This document shows, one piece after another, positions 42,974 through 52,906 of a DNA stretch of 64,000 bases (its first letter is position 1; each line of letters starts with the position of its first letter). A program made the position numbers and the translations under genes. The notes under the pieces were generated by a model. That model did not search any database. It saw only the letters and a program-made list of their open reading frames with translations, and had not been told where the DNA came from. The DNA is from Ruegeria marisrubri (GTDB lineage: Bacteria > Pseudomonadota > Alphaproteobacteria > Rhodobacterales > Rhodobacteraceae): the NCBI RefSeq assembly GCF_001507595.1, contig NZ_LQBQ01000012.1:186001-250000 (forward strand), read 5' to 3'.

Positions 42974-44839
42974 TCAAGCTCCCCGCCCGAGGAAACTGGA
43001 CAGCAGTCTCTGCAGCCAGCCCTGAGGCGGTTCCACGCCATTTTTCGCCTTGGGCGTCAGCGCCGCCACCCCTTCGGGGTCCACCGCGGTAAGACCATCC
43101 TCGAATTGCAGGCGGTAGAGGTCGGCATACAGCCCGCCTCGGGCAAGCAACTCGTCATGCGTCCCCTCGTCCACGACCCGCCCGCGATCCATGACGACGA
43201 TCTTGTCGGCATTGCGGATGGTGGACAGGCGGTGCGCGATGACGATGGTGGTGCGCCCTGCGGACAGCCGATCCAGCGCCGCCTGCACGACCCGCTCGGA
43301 CTGCGCATCGAGCGCCGAGGTGGCCTCGTCCAGCAACAGGATCGGCGTGTTCCGCAACAAGGCCCGCGCGATCACAACCCGCTGCCTCTGCCCCCCGGAC
43401 AGCGCCGACCCGCGCGGGCCGACCTGCGTGTCCAGACCGTTTTCGAGCTTGGGCAGGAAATCCGACACATGGGCGGCGTCGAGAACCTTCTGCAATTCCT
43501 CGTCCGAGACGTCTTGGCGCCCCAGGACGATGTTCTCCCGCAGCGTGTCGTCGAACAAAAGCGCGTCCTGCGACACCACCGAATAGAGGTTGCGCAGATC
43601 GTCCAGCGCCATGCGGTTCACGGGGACATCACCGACCTTGATGGTGCCGTCCTGCGGGTCCACCAGACGGGTGAGAAGGTTGAAAATCGTCGATTTCCCC
43701 GCACCCGACGCGCCCACGATGGCGGTCGTCCTGCCCGCTTCGGCGGCAAAGTCGAGGCCGCGCAGCACCTGCGCGTCCCCGTAGGCCAGCTTCACGCCCT
43801 GCATCCGCACGTCCGGCAGACCGGTCGGCGCAGGAACCGGGTTTTCCGGGGATTTCAGGAGGATCGGGGCGTCGAGCAGTTCCTTGACCCGCTCCATCGA
43901 GGCCGCCGCCGCCTGCCAGGTGCCCGAAACCGAGGCAAGCCGGCGCATCGGGTCAAAGGCAAGGCCGATCGCGGTGAAGAAGCTCATGAACTGGCCGACG
44001 GATTTTTCGCCCGCGATGATCTCGGACCCGCCATAGAGCAGGACGCCCATGAACCCCAGCCCGGCCATGATGTCGATCAGCCCGGTGATGGAGGCCGTTC
44101 CCAGCGCCGCACGGGTTTCCGAGCGCACGAACCCCTTTTGCTGAGAGGTATAGCGGTTGACCTGGTATCTTTCGAGAATGTTGAGCTTGATCGGAACGAT
44201 GCCGTGAAAGATCTCGTCCAGCCGGGTTGAAAGAACGGCGCCCAGATCACGGGCGCTGGCCGCCTTTTTCCGCACATATCTCTGCGCGGCGGCGATCGGC
44301 AACAGGACCAGCGGAATGCCGATCATCATGACGGCCGTCCAGATGGCATCCACGTTGATCGCGACGCCCAGCAGCACCACCAATGAGACCAGATCCTTGC
44401 CGGCGCCGGTGATGACCGCCCGCCAGACCAGGTTGATCGCCTGAACGTCGCCATTCACCCGCTGCAGCAGATAGCCCGGCGGGTGGGTCTGGTGAAAGGA
44501 CGTGTCCTGCCGGATCAACCGGTTCAGCAGGTCGGTCCTGAGTTGCGCCCCGGTTTGCAGGGAAATCCGTGTCAGAAGCGTTTTCTGAACGACGCCCGCC
44601 AGACCCCGCACCGTGAAGATCAGGAAGAAGATCGCGCTGACCCAGCCCAACGCGCCTGAATTGCCCTTGACGAAGATCTCGTCGAACATGGGCTGCATCA
44701 TGTAACTGAGCGCGCCGACCATCGAGCCTTCGAGGAACATGAAGATCAGGGCCACGCCCAGCAACCACATGCGGTTGCGCAGGTAGTGACGCCAGAGCCA
44801 GCCAAGCAGTTCGGCTGACGACATGGGTTTGTCGCGCAT
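42974..44839 (-). CDS. ABC exporter, MsbA-like (fused membrane and ATPase domains)
   Basis: Half-transporter of about 621 residues. N-terminal six-helix type IV exporter domain (about 25-320) with GYLLQRVNGDVQAINLVW, then an ATPase domain with Walker A GASGAGKST, Q-loop SVVSQDALLFDD, signature LSGGQRQR, Walker B ILLLDEAT and H-loop AHRLSTIR. It acts as a dimer and probably flips lipids or exports a lipophilic compound. I prefer the ATG at 44839 (MRDKPMSSAELL); an upstream start at 44884 is possible. Specificity unknown. Confidence 0.92.
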   Translation of the reverse strand: MRDKPMSSAELLGWLWRHYLRNRMWLLGVALIFMFLEGSMVGALSYMMQPMFDEIFVKGNSGALGWVSAIFFLIFTVRGLAGVVQKTLLTRISLQTGAQLRTDLLNRLIRQDTSFHQTHPPGYLLQRVNGDVQAINLVWRAVITGAGKDLVSLVVLLGVAINVDAIWTAVMMIGIPLVLLPIAAAQRYVRKKAASARDLGAVLSTRLDEIFHGIVPIKLNILERYQVNRYTSQQKGFVRSETRAALGTASITGLIDIMAGLGFMGVLLYGGSEIIAGEKSVGQFMSFFTAIGLAFDPMRRLASVSGTWQAAAASMERVKELLDAPILLKSPENPVPAPTGLPDVRMQGVKLAYGDAQVLRGLDFAAEAGRTTAIVGASGAGKSTIFNLLTRLVDPQDGTIKVGDVPVNRMALDDLRNLYSVVSQDALLFDDTLRENIVLGRQDVSDEELQKVLDAAHVSDFLPKLENGLDTQVGPRGSALSGGQRQRVVIARALLRNTPILLLDEATSALDAQSERVVQAALDRLSAGRTTIVIAHRLSTIRNADKIVVMDRGRVVDEGTHDELLARGGLYADLYRLQFEDGLTAVDPEGVAALTPKAKNGVEPPQGWLQRLLSSFLGRGA

Positions 44840-45009
44840 CGATTTTTCTTTCCTGTCAGGGAATTGCTGCGGGGCTTGGCTCATGGCGGCCACATTTAAG
44901 CAGGCCCGCCTTCAGGCGCAAGCGTCGGTATTTTCTTTCGACCGTCTTGATCTTGCCCGTCAAGCGGCCACTGTGGCGACTGACGGCAAGACGACAGAGA
45001 GGATGACTC

Positions 45010-45987
45010 ATGGGCAACACTGACGGATTTCAACCGGTTTCGGGCTTTGACCTGCCGCGCTTTGCGGGTGTGCCGACCTTCATGCGCCTGCCGCTGATGG
45101 GTCTCTCCGATCCGCGCCTCGCACAGGTCGACGTGGGGTTTCTGGGCCTGCCTTGGGACGCCGGCACGACCAACCGCCCCGGTCCGCGGCACGGTCCGCG
45201 CCAGGTGCGCGACCTTTCGACGATGATCCGGGCGCAGCACGGGGTGTCGGGGGTGCGCCCCTTCGATCTGGTCAACTGCGCCGACCTTGGCGATGTGCCG
45301 CCCAACCCGGCGGATCTGCAGGACAGCATGAGCCGGATCACCGCAGCCGTTTCGCAGGTGCGTCAGGCCAGAGTGCTGCCGGTCGCGGTCGGCGGGGACC
45401 ACCTGTGCTCGCTGCCGGTTCTCCGGGCCGTGGCGACCGACGGCCCCGTCGGGCTGGTGCATTTCGACAGTCATACCGACCTGTTCCACTCGTATTTCGG
45501 CGGGTCGCTCTACACCCACGGCACCCCGTTCCGGCGGGCCATCGAGGAAGGCCTGCTTGACCCCGCGCGCATGGTCCAGATCGGCATTCGCGGCACGGCA
45601 TATGACTCCGAGGACAGGGAGTTCGCGGCAGATCAGGGCGTGCGCATCATCACGATCGAGGAGTTTTTCGACCGTGGCGTTGCCGATGTGATGGCCGAGG
45701 CCCGCCGCATCGTCGGGCAGGGTCCGACCTATGTCACTTATGACATCGACTTCGTGGATCCCGCCTTTGCCCCCGGAACCGGCACCCCCGAGGTCGGTGG
45801 CCCGACCTCGTTCCAGGCCTTGCAGGTGGTGCGCGAACTGCGCGGGGTCAACATCGTCGGCGCTGACCTTGTTGAAGTGTCCCCACCCTTCGACAACGCG
45901 GGCGGAACGGCGTTTCTGGCGGCTTCGATCCTGTTCGAGATGCTCTGCGTGATCGCCCCGCGCCTGGCCGCGGCCAAGGCGGATTGA
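45010..45987 (+). CDS. Agmatinase-like ureohydrolase
   Basis: 325-residue Mn-dependent ureohydrolase of the arginase/agmatinase/guanidinobutyrase family. Metal motifs: VGGDHLCSLP (His), HFDSHTDLF (Asp, His, Asp) and TYDIDFVDPAFAPGTGTPEVGG (Asp, Asp). The usual DAHxD is DSHTD here. The GTGTPEVGG ending favours agmatinase/guanidinobutyrase over arginase. AGAGGA precedes the ATG. A class V aminotransferase follows 51 bases downstream, which suggests a catabolic nitrogen pathway. The exact guanidino substrate is not settled. Confidence 0.9.
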   Translation: MGNTDGFQPVSGFDLPRFAGVPTFMRLPLMGLSDPRLAQVDVGFLGLPWDAGTTNRPGPRHGPRQVRDLSTMIRAQHGVSGVRPFDLVNCADLGDVPPNPADLQDSMSRITAAVSQVRQARVLPVAVGGDHLCSLPVLRAVATDGPVGLVHFDSHTDLFHSYFGGSLYTHGTPFRRAIEEGLLDPARMVQIGIRGTAYDSEDREFAADQGVRIITIEEFFDRGVADVMAEARRIVGQGPTYVTYDIDFVDPAFAPGTGTPEVGGPTSFQALQVVRELRGVNIVGADLVEVSPPFDNAGGTAFLAASILFEMLCVIAPRLAAAKAD

Positions 45988-46038
45988 CGGAAAGCGCTGC
46001 GCGGCTAGTGTGGGTCGACGATTTTTCAGGCGGGTTCC

Positions 46039-47250
46039 ATGAAGAAAGACATCTCACTGGCGCAGGGGCGCGGGTATCTGGCCATTCCGGGCCCTTCGGT
46101 CATGCCCGAGGCGGTCCTGCGGGCCATGCACCGCGCCGCCCCCAATATCTATACCGGCGAAATGGTCGATATGGTGCCCGCGCTGATCGAGGACCTGCGC
46201 CGCGTCGCGCGGACCCGGCACGATGTGGCGATCTATATCGCCAACGGGCACGGCGCGTGGGAGGCGGCCCTGTCCAACGTGATCGCACCGGGGGAAACCG
46301 TTCTGGCGCCTGCTTCGGGGCTGTTCGCGCATGGCTGGGCCGAGATGGCGCGCGGGATCGGGGCCGAGGTCGAGTTGATTGACTTCGGCAAGGCCGCGCC
46401 TTGGGACATGGAGCGCATCGCCCAGGCTCTGCGTGCCGATACTGCCCACCGGATCAAGGCGGTTCTGGCGGTGCATGTGGACACCTCAAGCTCTGTGCGC
46501 AACGACATCCCAGCACTGCGGACAGTGCTGGACGAGTTGGACCACCCGGCGCTGCTGATGGCCGATTGCATTGCCTCGCTGGGCTGCGACCGGTTCGAGA
46601 TGGACGACTGGGGCGTGGATGTCATGGTTTCCGCCAGCCAGAAGGGGCTGATGGTCCCGCCCGGGGCGGGGTTCGTCTTTTTCAACGACAAGGCGCAGGC
46701 CAAACGGAACGCCATGCCGCGCGTTTCAAAATACTGGGACTGGGTGCCGCGCGCGAACCCCGAAATATTCTACCAGTATTTCGGCGGCACGGCGCCCACG
46801 CATCACCTGTATGGCCTGCGAACGGCTCTGGGCATGATCCACGAGGAAGGGATCGAGAATGTCTGGGCGCGGCACGAGCGGCTGGCGCAGGCCATCTGGG
46901 CGGCATGTGAGGTCTGGGCCCAGGGCGGGGCGCTGGAATTGAACGTGTCTGATCGGAATGCTCGCAGCCATGCGGTAACGGCATTGCGTCTGTCGGACGG
47001 CAAGGCAGCGGCGTTGCGCGAATGGACCGAGGCGAACCTGGGCCTGACACTCGGTATCGGGCTGGGCATGGCCGCCCCAGACGGGAGCGGGCGCGACGAC
47101 CATTTCCGGTTGGGGCACATGGGGCATCTCAACGGCCACATGGTGATGGGCATGCTGGGCGGGATCGAGGCAGGCCTGTCCGCGCTGGGCGTGCCACGCG
47201 GCTCGGGTGCTCTGGAGGCCGCGGCCGCCGTGATTGCCGGCAACGATTGA
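46039..47250 (+). CDS. Class V aminotransferase, serine/alanine-glyoxylate type
   Basis: 403-residue PLP enzyme of fold type I, class V. It begins MKKDISLAQGRGYLAIPGPSVMPEAVLRAMHR with the PGP motif of this group, a PLP phosphate region (NGHGAWEAALSNVIAPGETVLAPASG), the cofactor Asp (LMADCIASLG) and the PLP Lys (VSASQKGLMVPPG). C-terminal HFRLGHMGHLNGHMVMGMLGGIEAGL is typical. It likely transaminates glyoxylate with Ser, Ala or Asp. It lies just downstream of the agmatinase-like gene and may share its transcript. Confidence 0.88.
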   Translation: MKKDISLAQGRGYLAIPGPSVMPEAVLRAMHRAAPNIYTGEMVDMVPALIEDLRRVARTRHDVAIYIANGHGAWEAALSNVIAPGETVLAPASGLFAHGWAEMARGIGAEVELIDFGKAAPWDMERIAQALRADTAHRIKAVLAVHVDTSSSVRNDIPALRTVLDELDHPALLMADCIASLGCDRFEMDDWGVDVMVSASQKGLMVPPGAGFVFFNDKAQAKRNAMPRVSKYWDWVPRANPEIFYQYFGGTAPTHHLYGLRTALGMIHEEGIENVWARHERLAQAIWAACEVWAQGGALELNVSDRNARSHAVTALRLSDGKAAALREWTEANLGLTLGIGLGMAAPDGSGRDDHFRLGHMGHLNGHMVMGMLGGIEAGLSALGVPRGSGALEAAAAVIAGND

Positions 47251-47259
47251 GGCTTGGTT

Positions 47260-47439
47260 TCAGCGCGGGCGGCGCGACAGCAGGGTAATGCCGTGATTCA
47301 GCGCCAGGGCCAGCGCCAGCGCCGCCAGAAATCCCCAAATCGCCCAGATCATGACGAAGATCCACATCAGGTTCACGCCCAGCATCGTCAGGGCGGGGAC
47401 GGTGTAGTCCGGTGCTCTGCCGATGTTGTCTCCACGCAT
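47260..47439 (-). CDS. 59-residue membrane protein of unknown function
   Basis: Short gene read on the minus strand: MRGDNIGRAPDYTVPALTMLGVNLMWIFVMIWAIWGFLAALALALALNHGITLLSRRPR. The N-terminal ~16 residues are polar and the rest forms one long or two short membrane segments with a basic end, so it is probably an inner-membrane protein. GGGAGG stands 7 bases before the ATG. The frame is open further upstream but without sense. It lies 68 bases after the HisC-like gene on the same strand and 9 bases from the convergent aminotransferase. No family recognised. Confidence 0.75.
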   Translation of the reverse strand: MRGDNIGRAPDYTVPALTMLGVNLMWIFVMIWAIWGFLAALALALALNHGITLLSRRPR

Positions 47440-47507
47440 GGGGGCCTCCCGTCTCTGCGGGAATATCCTAGCAATTCTGCGCAGGTTGTCAGGTAAATCT
47501 GCCGCGA

Positions 47508-48614
47508 TCAGCCGCGCGCCGCCGCCAGGGCCTTTGGCAGAGCGTCGGTAAAGGCAGCCAGATCGTCCTCGGTGCCACAGCTGACGCGGATGCAGCGGTT
47601 TTGCGGGGCAGCAAAGGGCATGCGCACGAAAATCCCCTGTTCGACCAGCGACTCGAGCACCGCCTTGGCAAAGGCGCCGTCCTGTCCGCAATCAATCGCG
47701 ACGAAATTGGTGGCCGAGGGCAACGGGACCAGCCCGTTGTCTTTTGCGATCTCGCCGATCCGGGTCCGTGCCTTGCTGATCCGTGTCTGAACGGTCGCCA
47801 GCCAGTCCTGGTCGCGCAGGGCCGCAAGTGCGCCGGCCTGGGCCGCCCGGTTCATGCCGAAATGGTTGCGGACCTTGTTGAAGGCCGCAATCAGCCCCGG
47901 CGCACCGATGGCATAGCCGACCCTTGCCCCCGCCATGCCATAGACCTTCGAGAAGGTCCGCATGCGGATCAGTCGGGGGTCATCGGCGCTGACCGGTGCG
48001 GCGGTTCCTTCGGGGGCGCATTCCACATAGGCCTCGTCAAGAACCAGCAACGTGCCCTCAGGCAGAGCGTCCATCGCTGCGACGATATCCGCTCCGCTAT
48101 GCCAGCTTCCCATCGGGTTGTCCGGGTTGGCGAGGTAGACCAGTTTCGCATTCACCTCGGCGGCCTTGGCGAACAGCGCGGCAGGATCTTCGCGGTCGTC
48201 CTTGTAGGGCACCTTGTGCAGCTCACCGCCATATCCCGCGACGTGGTAGTTGAAGGTGGGATAGGCGCCTTCCGAGGTCACCACGGTATCGCCGGGGCCG
48301 ACCATCAGCCGCACCAGATAGCCCAGCAGCCCGTCGATGCCTTCTCCGACAACGATGTTGTCCGGGGTGGTGCCGTGATGCTCGGCCAGCGCATCGCGCA
48401 GGTCGTGGTTTTCCGGGTCGCCGTACATCCAGATGTCGCTGCTTGCCCTGGCCATGGCCTCGATCGCTTTCGGCGACGGGCCGAAAACGCTTTCATTGGC
48501 GCCCAGCCGCGCGACGAAGGGCGCGCCGCGCTGCCGCTCCTGCGTCTCGGGGCCGACGAAAGGCACGGTGGCGGGCAGGGATCGGGCAAGCGGGGTGTAG
48601 CGCGGTTCACTCAT
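47508..48614 (-). CDS. HisC-like class I/II aminotransferase
   Basis: 368-residue PLP aminotransferase starting MSEPRYTPLARSLPATVPFVGPE. Motifs: RLGANESVFGPSPKAIEAM at the N-terminus, YLANPDNPMGSW, VLDEAYVEC and the PLP-lysine box TFSKVYGMAGARVGY. It resembles histidinol-phosphate aminotransferase, but paralogues of this type also act on aromatic amino acids. No clear ribosome site precedes the ATG at 48614. The reading frame stays open for another 1.3 kb upstream across an antisense region, which is an artefact of high GC. Confidence 0.88.
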   Translation of the reverse strand: MSEPRYTPLARSLPATVPFVGPETQERQRGAPFVARLGANESVFGPSPKAIEAMARASSDIWMYGDPENHDLRDALAEHHGTTPDNIVVGEGIDGLLGYLVRLMVGPGDTVVTSEGAYPTFNYHVAGYGGELHKVPYKDDREDPAALFAKAAEVNAKLVYLANPDNPMGSWHSGADIVAAMDALPEGTLLVLDEAYVECAPEGTAAPVSADDPRLIRMRTFSKVYGMAGARVGYAIGAPGLIAAFNKVRNHFGMNRAAQAGALAALRDQDWLATVQTRISKARTRIGEIAKDNGLVPLPSATNFVAIDCGQDGAFAKAVLESLVEQGIFVRMPFAAPQNRCIRVSCGTEDDLAAFTDALPKALAAARG

Positions 48615-48776
48615 GCCGGCAGATAAGCGAAAGTGGCGGCACTCGGCAAGAGCGCCCCTGCGCCGAACGGGCTGCGGATCGTTTCGCCCGGTAGATCGCA
48701 TATTTGCCCCGACGTAGCTGTGGAAGCCGACGGGCGTTCCGGGCAAACTGGGGGAAACAAAAGCTGGGAGGCCCGC

Positions 48777-49559
48777 ATGGCGCGCGTATCTGTCGAATAC
48801 AAGGATCATATCGCTCACGTCACTCTGACCCGCGGCGACAAGCTCAATGCGCTGGATGACGCGATGGTCAAGGCGATCATCGCGGCTGGCGAGGAGGTCG
48901 CCGCCTCGGACGCCCGCGCGGTTGTCCTGTCGGGCGAGGGCAAAAGCTTCTGCGCCGGGCTCGATCTGGCCAGCTTTGCGAAGATGGGGCAGGTCGATCC
49001 GACCGAGTGGCTGCTGTCGCGGTCGCATGGCGACACCAACGAGATGCAGGAACTGGTCATGATCTGGCGCCGCGTGCCGGTGCCTGTGATCTGCGCCGTT
49101 CAGGGGGTGGCCTATGGCGGCGGTCTGCAACTGGCGTTGGGGGCGGACGTGCGCATCGCGCATCCCGAGTCGAAATGGTCGGTGATGGAGATGAAATGGG
49201 GCATCGTGCCCGATCTGGGCGGGATGGTTCTGCTGCCCAGGCTGGTGCGCTCGGACGTGCTGCGCCTGCTGACCTACACCGCCCGCCCGATCACCGCCCA
49301 TCAGGCGGCCGAGTGGGGGCTGGTGACGCAGCTGTCGGATGACCCGCTGACCGAAGCGATGGCGTTGGCCGAAGAGATCGCGGGCAAGAGCCCGTCGGCC
49401 ATTCGCGCGGCCAAGCGCCTGATCGAGGTTGCCGAAACCAAGGACCGTGAAGAGGTGCTGATGGCGGAATCCAGCGAACAGGTGCAATTGATCGGCAAGC
49501 CGGACCAGATGGAGGTCATCGCCGCCCAGATGCAGGGCCGCAAGCCGGTGTTCAAGTAA
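48777..49559 (+). CDS. Enoyl-CoA hydratase/isomerase family (crotonase)
   Basis: 260-residue crotonase-fold enzyme. It begins MARVSVEYKDHIAHVTLTRGDKLNALDD; the oxyanion-hole regions are SGEGKSFCAGLDLASF and QGVAYGGGLQLALGADVRIA. GGGAGG precedes the ATG at 48777. At the second catalytic Glu position the segment EMKWGIVPDLGGMVLLPRL is seen, so the second Glu of classical hydratases appears absent and an isomerase or hydrolase function is possible. Divergent from the HisC-like gene. Followed by a strong terminator. Confidence 0.9.
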   Translation: MARVSVEYKDHIAHVTLTRGDKLNALDDAMVKAIIAAGEEVAASDARAVVLSGEGKSFCAGLDLASFAKMGQVDPTEWLLSRSHGDTNEMQELVMIWRRVPVPVICAVQGVAYGGGLQLALGADVRIAHPESKWSVMEMKWGIVPDLGGMVLLPRLVRSDVLRLLTYTARPITAHQAAEWGLVTQLSDDPLTEAMALAEEIAGKSPSAIRAAKRLIEVAETKDREEVLMAESSEQVQLIGKPDQMEVIAAQMQGRKPVFK

Positions 49560-49582
49560 TCGCTTTTCAAGGCCCGACGCAA

Positions 49583-49617
49583 AACCCCGCCGCAGGTGAG
49601 TGCGGCGGGGTTGCTTT
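49583..49617 (+). terminator. Rho-independent terminator after the crotonase gene
   Basis: AACCCCGCCGCA / TGCGGCGGGGTT, a perfect 12-bp stem with a 6-base loop, then GC and TTTTT... on the plus strand. It stands between the convergent crotonase and valS genes and overlaps 3'-end element copy D. Confidence 0.92.
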
Positions 49618-49641
49618 TTGAGTATTTGAAAAAAGGTGAAG
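49618..49641 (+). repeat. 3'-end element, copy D (degenerate)
   Basis: TTGAGTATTTGAAAAAAGGTGAAG directly follows the terminator stem of the crotonase gene and matches the consensus GGAGTATTT...AAAAGATGAAG with a few changes. Same order and orientation as copies A, B and C. Confidence 0.6.
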
Positions 49642-49644
49642 CGG

Positions 49645-52600
49645 TCAGGCGATCTCGGCCAGGCGGGCGAGCGCCTCGTTGATCCGGGCCTCTTCCTCTT
49701 CGCGGGCGGCGAGGTTCGCCCGGGCCTCTTCCACGACCTCTTCGGGGGCCGAGGCCACGAATTTGGGGTTGTTGAGGCGACCGCGCAGGCCGCCCAGTTC
49801 CTTGGCGAGCTTGCCCTTGGCCTTTTCCAGGCGTTCCTTCTCGGCGCCGATGTCGATGATGTCGGCCAGCGGCAGCCCGAACGAGGCGCCGGGGGCCGAG
49901 ATCGAGATCGTGCCCTTGGGCAGGGCATCCACCTTGGTCAGGCTTTCGATCCGCGCCAGCCGCTTGATCAGAGCCTCGTTGCGGTCCCATGCGGCCTGTC
50001 CGTGGGCGTCGATCTCGGTCACCAGCATGGGCACGTAAAGCCCTGCGGGCACACGCATTTGCGCGCGCGCCGAGCGGGTGTTCTCGATCACCGAAATCAC
50101 CCAGTTCATCTCGCGATCCGCGTCGGAATCGATGAGATCCGCCGCCTTGTAGTCCGGCCAGTCGGCGTGGATCAGCATCTTGGGCCGCTCGGCGGTCAGG
50201 CCCCACAGCTCTTCGGTGATGAAGGGCATGATCGGGTGCAGCAGGATCAGGCACTGGTCCATCACCCAGCGCATGGTGGCCTGGGTTTCTGCCTTGGCGT
50301 CAGCGTCTTCGCCCTGCAGCAGGGGTTTGGAGAGTTCCACGTACCAGTCGCAGACCTTGCCCCAGACGAAGGCGTAAAGCGCGTTCGCCGCATCGTTGAA
50401 GCGGTAGCTGTCCAGCGCGGCGTCGACCTCTTCGCGGACGCGGGCGGTTTCGCCGATGATCCAGCGGTTCACCGCGTTTGTTGCGTTTTGTACCTGTGCC
50501 AGATCGCCGATCGTCCGTTTTGTACCATCGTAGACACCGTTCATCTCGGCAAAGCGGACCGCGTTCCACAGCTTGGTGCCGAAGTTGCGATAGCCGGTGA
50601 TGCGTTCCTTGGAGAGTTTCAGCACCCCGCCGATCGCCGCCATCGAGGCGTTGGTGAAGCGCAGCGCGTCGGCGCCGAACTCGTCCACGATCTCCAGCGG
50701 GTCGATGACGTTGCCGGTGGTCTTGGACATCTTCTTGCCCTTCTCGTCGCGGACGAGCTGGTGCAGGTAGACGGTGTGGAACGGAACCTCGTTCACCACC
50801 GCGAGCTGCATCATCATCATCCGGGCGACCCAGAAGAACAGGATGTCGAAGCCGGTGATCAGGACATCGGTCGGGAAGTATTTCCGAAGCTCTTCGGTCT
50901 GCTCGGGCCAGCCCAGCGTGCCGATGGGCCAGAGGCCCGACGAGAACCAGGTGTCCAGCACGTCGGGGTCGCGCCAGACCGGGTAGACCAGTTTCGTCGG
51001 ATCCTGGTCGATCGCGTATTGCGCCAGGCTCTCGGCGAAGGTGTGGATGGCCTCGTGCTTGTCGGCCACCTCGATCACGGTGGCGTGGCTGAGCGGGCTG
51101 GGCAGGTCGGCGTTGTCGTCCACGAAACGCTCGGTCACCTCTTCGAAGGAGGCGGCGCAGTGCAGGACGTGGCCGCGGTGCAGCATGCCGCCTTCGTTCA
51201 GCAGGCGGCCCAGTTCGACCAGGTCCAGGGCACCGTCGTTTTCGTCGTCGCGGAATTCCTCGGCCGACAGGTCCAGCCCATACCAGACCGGGATCTGGTG
51301 GCCCCACCAGAGCTGGCGCGAGATGCACCACGGTTCGATGTTCTCGAGCCAGTGGAAATAGGTCTTTTCACCGCTTTCGGGGATGATCTTGACCTCGCCC
51401 GAGCGCACCGCCTCGAGCGCGGGGCCGACGATCTGTTCGGCATCCACGAACCACTGGTCGGTCAGCATTGGCTCGATCACCACCTTCGAGCGGTCGCCGA
51501 AGGGTTGCATGATCGGCTTGTCCTCGACCTGGATCATCAGGCCCTCGGCGTCGATGTCGGCGACGACCTTGCGGCGGCATTCGAAGCGGCTGAGGCCGCG
51601 ATATTCGTCCGGCACCAGGTTGATGGCATCGACCTGGCCTTCGGTGAAGTCGGTCCTGCCGAACAGGTCCTGCGCCTTGGCGGCTTCCTGGGCATAGGGC
51701 GCGCCGTCGTCGCGCATGTGGCCGCGCGTGTCCATCAGGCGGTAGCAGGGAATGTTGTTGCGCTTGGCGACGTCATAGTCGTTGAAGTCATGCGCGCCGG
51801 TGATCTTGACCGCGCCCGAGCCGAAATCGGGGTCGGGATATTCGTCGGTGATGATCGGGATCAGGCGGCGGTGCTCTTTCGGGCCGACCGGGATTTCGCA
51901 GAGCTTGCCGACGATGAGCGCATAGCGTTCGTCCGACGGATGCACCGCCACCGCGCCGTCGCCCAGCATCGTCTCGGGGCGGGTGGTGGCGATGGAGATG
52001 TAGTCGCGCTCTTCCTCGAGGATGACGTTCCCGTCCTCGTCCTTTTCGACATAGGTATAGGTCTCGCCCCCGGCCAGCGGGTATTTGAAGTGCCACATGT
52101 GGCCCGACACCTCGATGTTCTCGACTTCGAGGTCCGAGATCGCGGTTTCGAAATGCGGGTCCCAGTTCACCAGCCGCTTGCCGCGGTAGATGTAGCCTTT
52201 TTGATACATGTCCACGAAGACCTTGATGACGGCGTCGTGGAAATTGGGGCTGTTCTCGTGCCCGGTGCGCGGGTCACCCGGCGCGCCGGCCATGGTGAAG
52301 GCGTTGCGCGACCAGTCGCAGGAGGAGCCGAGCCGCTTGAGCTGCTCGACGATGGTGCCGCCGTATTGGCCCTTCCACTCCCAGACCTTTTCGAGGAAGG
52401 CTTCGCGGCCCAGTTCGCGGCGGCCGGGCTGGTCGGTCGCGGCCAGCATCTTTTCCACCTGCAACTGGGTGGCGATACCGGCGTGGTCCTGTCCCGGCTG
52501 CCACAGCGTGTCGAAGCCGCGCATCCGGTGCCAGCGGATCAGGATGTCCTGCAGGGTGTTGTTGAAGGCGTGGCCCACATGCAGCGCGCCGGTCACGTTC

Positions 52601-52734
52601 GGCGGCGGGATCATGATGGTGAAGGTTTCGTCGCGCGACTTGTTCGCGCCTGCCTTGAAGGCGCCGGCCTCTTCCCAGGCCTTGTAGATGCGGGCCTCGG
52701 CTTGGGCCGCGTTGAACGTCTTTTCCATCGCCAT
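49645..52734 (-). CDS. valS: Valyl-tRNA synthetase
   Basis: Class I aminoacyl-tRNA synthetase of 1029 residues. Signature HVGH (H52-H55) in [15 protein letters not shown] and KMSKT later in [10 protein letters not shown]; an editing domain is inserted in the Rossmann fold. The C-terminus carries the coiled-coil tRNA-binding arm ([20 protein letters not shown] ... LAEIA). I chose the ATG at 52734 ([13 protein letters not shown]), with AGGA 8 bases upstream; an open frame of 26 further codons lacks a site. It converges on the crotonase gene. Confidence 0.97.
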   Translation of the reverse strand: MAMEKTFNAAQAEARIYKAWEEAGAFKAGANKSRDETFTIMIPPPNVTGALHVGHAFNNTLQDILIRWHRMRGFDTLWQPGQDHAGIATQLQVEKMLAATDQPGRRELGREAFLEKVWEWKGQYGGTIVEQLKRLGSSCDWSRNAFTMAGAPGDPRTGHENSPNFHDAVIKVFVDMYQKGYIYRGKRLVNWDPHFETAISDLEVENIEVSGHMWHFKYPLAGGETYTYVEKDEDGNVILEEERDYISIATTRPETMLGDGAVAVHPSDERYALIVGKLCEIPVGPKEHRRLIPIITDEYPDPDFGSGAVKITGAHDFNDYDVAKRNNIPCYRLMDTRGHMRDDGAPYAQEAAKAQDLFGRTDFTEGQVDAINLVPDEYRGLSRFECRRKVVADIDAEGLMIQVEDKPIMQPFGDRSKVVIEPMLTDQWFVDAEQIVGPALEAVRSGEVKIIPESGEKTYFHWLENIEPWCISRQLWWGHQIPVWYGLDLSAEEFRDDENDGALDLVELGRLLNEGGMLHRGHVLHCAASFEEVTERFVDDNADLPSPLSHATVIEVADKHEAIHTFAESLAQYAIDQDPTKLVYPVWRDPDVLDTWFSSGLWPIGTLGWPEQTEELRKYFPTDVLITGFDILFFWVARMMMMQLAVVNEVPFHTVYLHQLVRDEKGKKMSKTTGNVIDPLEIVDEFGADALRFTNASMAAIGGVLKLSKERITGYRNFGTKLWNAVRFAEMNGVYDGTKRTIGDLAQVQNATNAVNRWIIGETARVREEVDAALDSYRFNDAANALYAFVWGKVCDWYVELSKPLLQGEDADAKAETQATMRWVMDQCLILLHPIMPFITEELWGLTAERPKMLIHADWPDYKAADLIDSDADREMNWVISVIENTRSARAQMRVPAGLYVPMLVTEIDAHGQAAWDRNEALIKRLARIESLTKVDALPKGTISISAPGASFGLPLADIIDIGAEKERLEKAKGKLAKELGGLRGRLNNPKFVASAPEEVVEEARANLAAREEEEARINEALARLAEIA

Positions 52735-52906
52735 GGGGCACTTCCTGCGTGATCTGGTTCGGAGTCGATGCCTGCAATAACGAAAGGGCGCGGGAAGGGA
52801 AAGGCTTTGCACGACATGGGCGGCCCTTGCGAGGCCCCTGCGTCGCTCTGGACATCGGAAAGCGGTGGGCTAGGCTGAGCTTTCGTGGCAGCAGAGGGGG
52901 CGGGAA

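Noticed and set aside
47508-49928. Open frame of 806 codons on the minus strand covering hisC-like and crotonase regions
   Set aside because: Only the 47508-48614 part is protein-like. The remainder is antisense to the crotonase gene and part of the next region, open because high-GC codon bias leaves few stops on the opposite strand.
49636-52752. 1038-codon plus-strand frame opposite valS
   Set aside because: Composition is rich in His, Gln, Asp and Arg with no family motif, and it mirrors the codon pattern of valS. No ribosome site.
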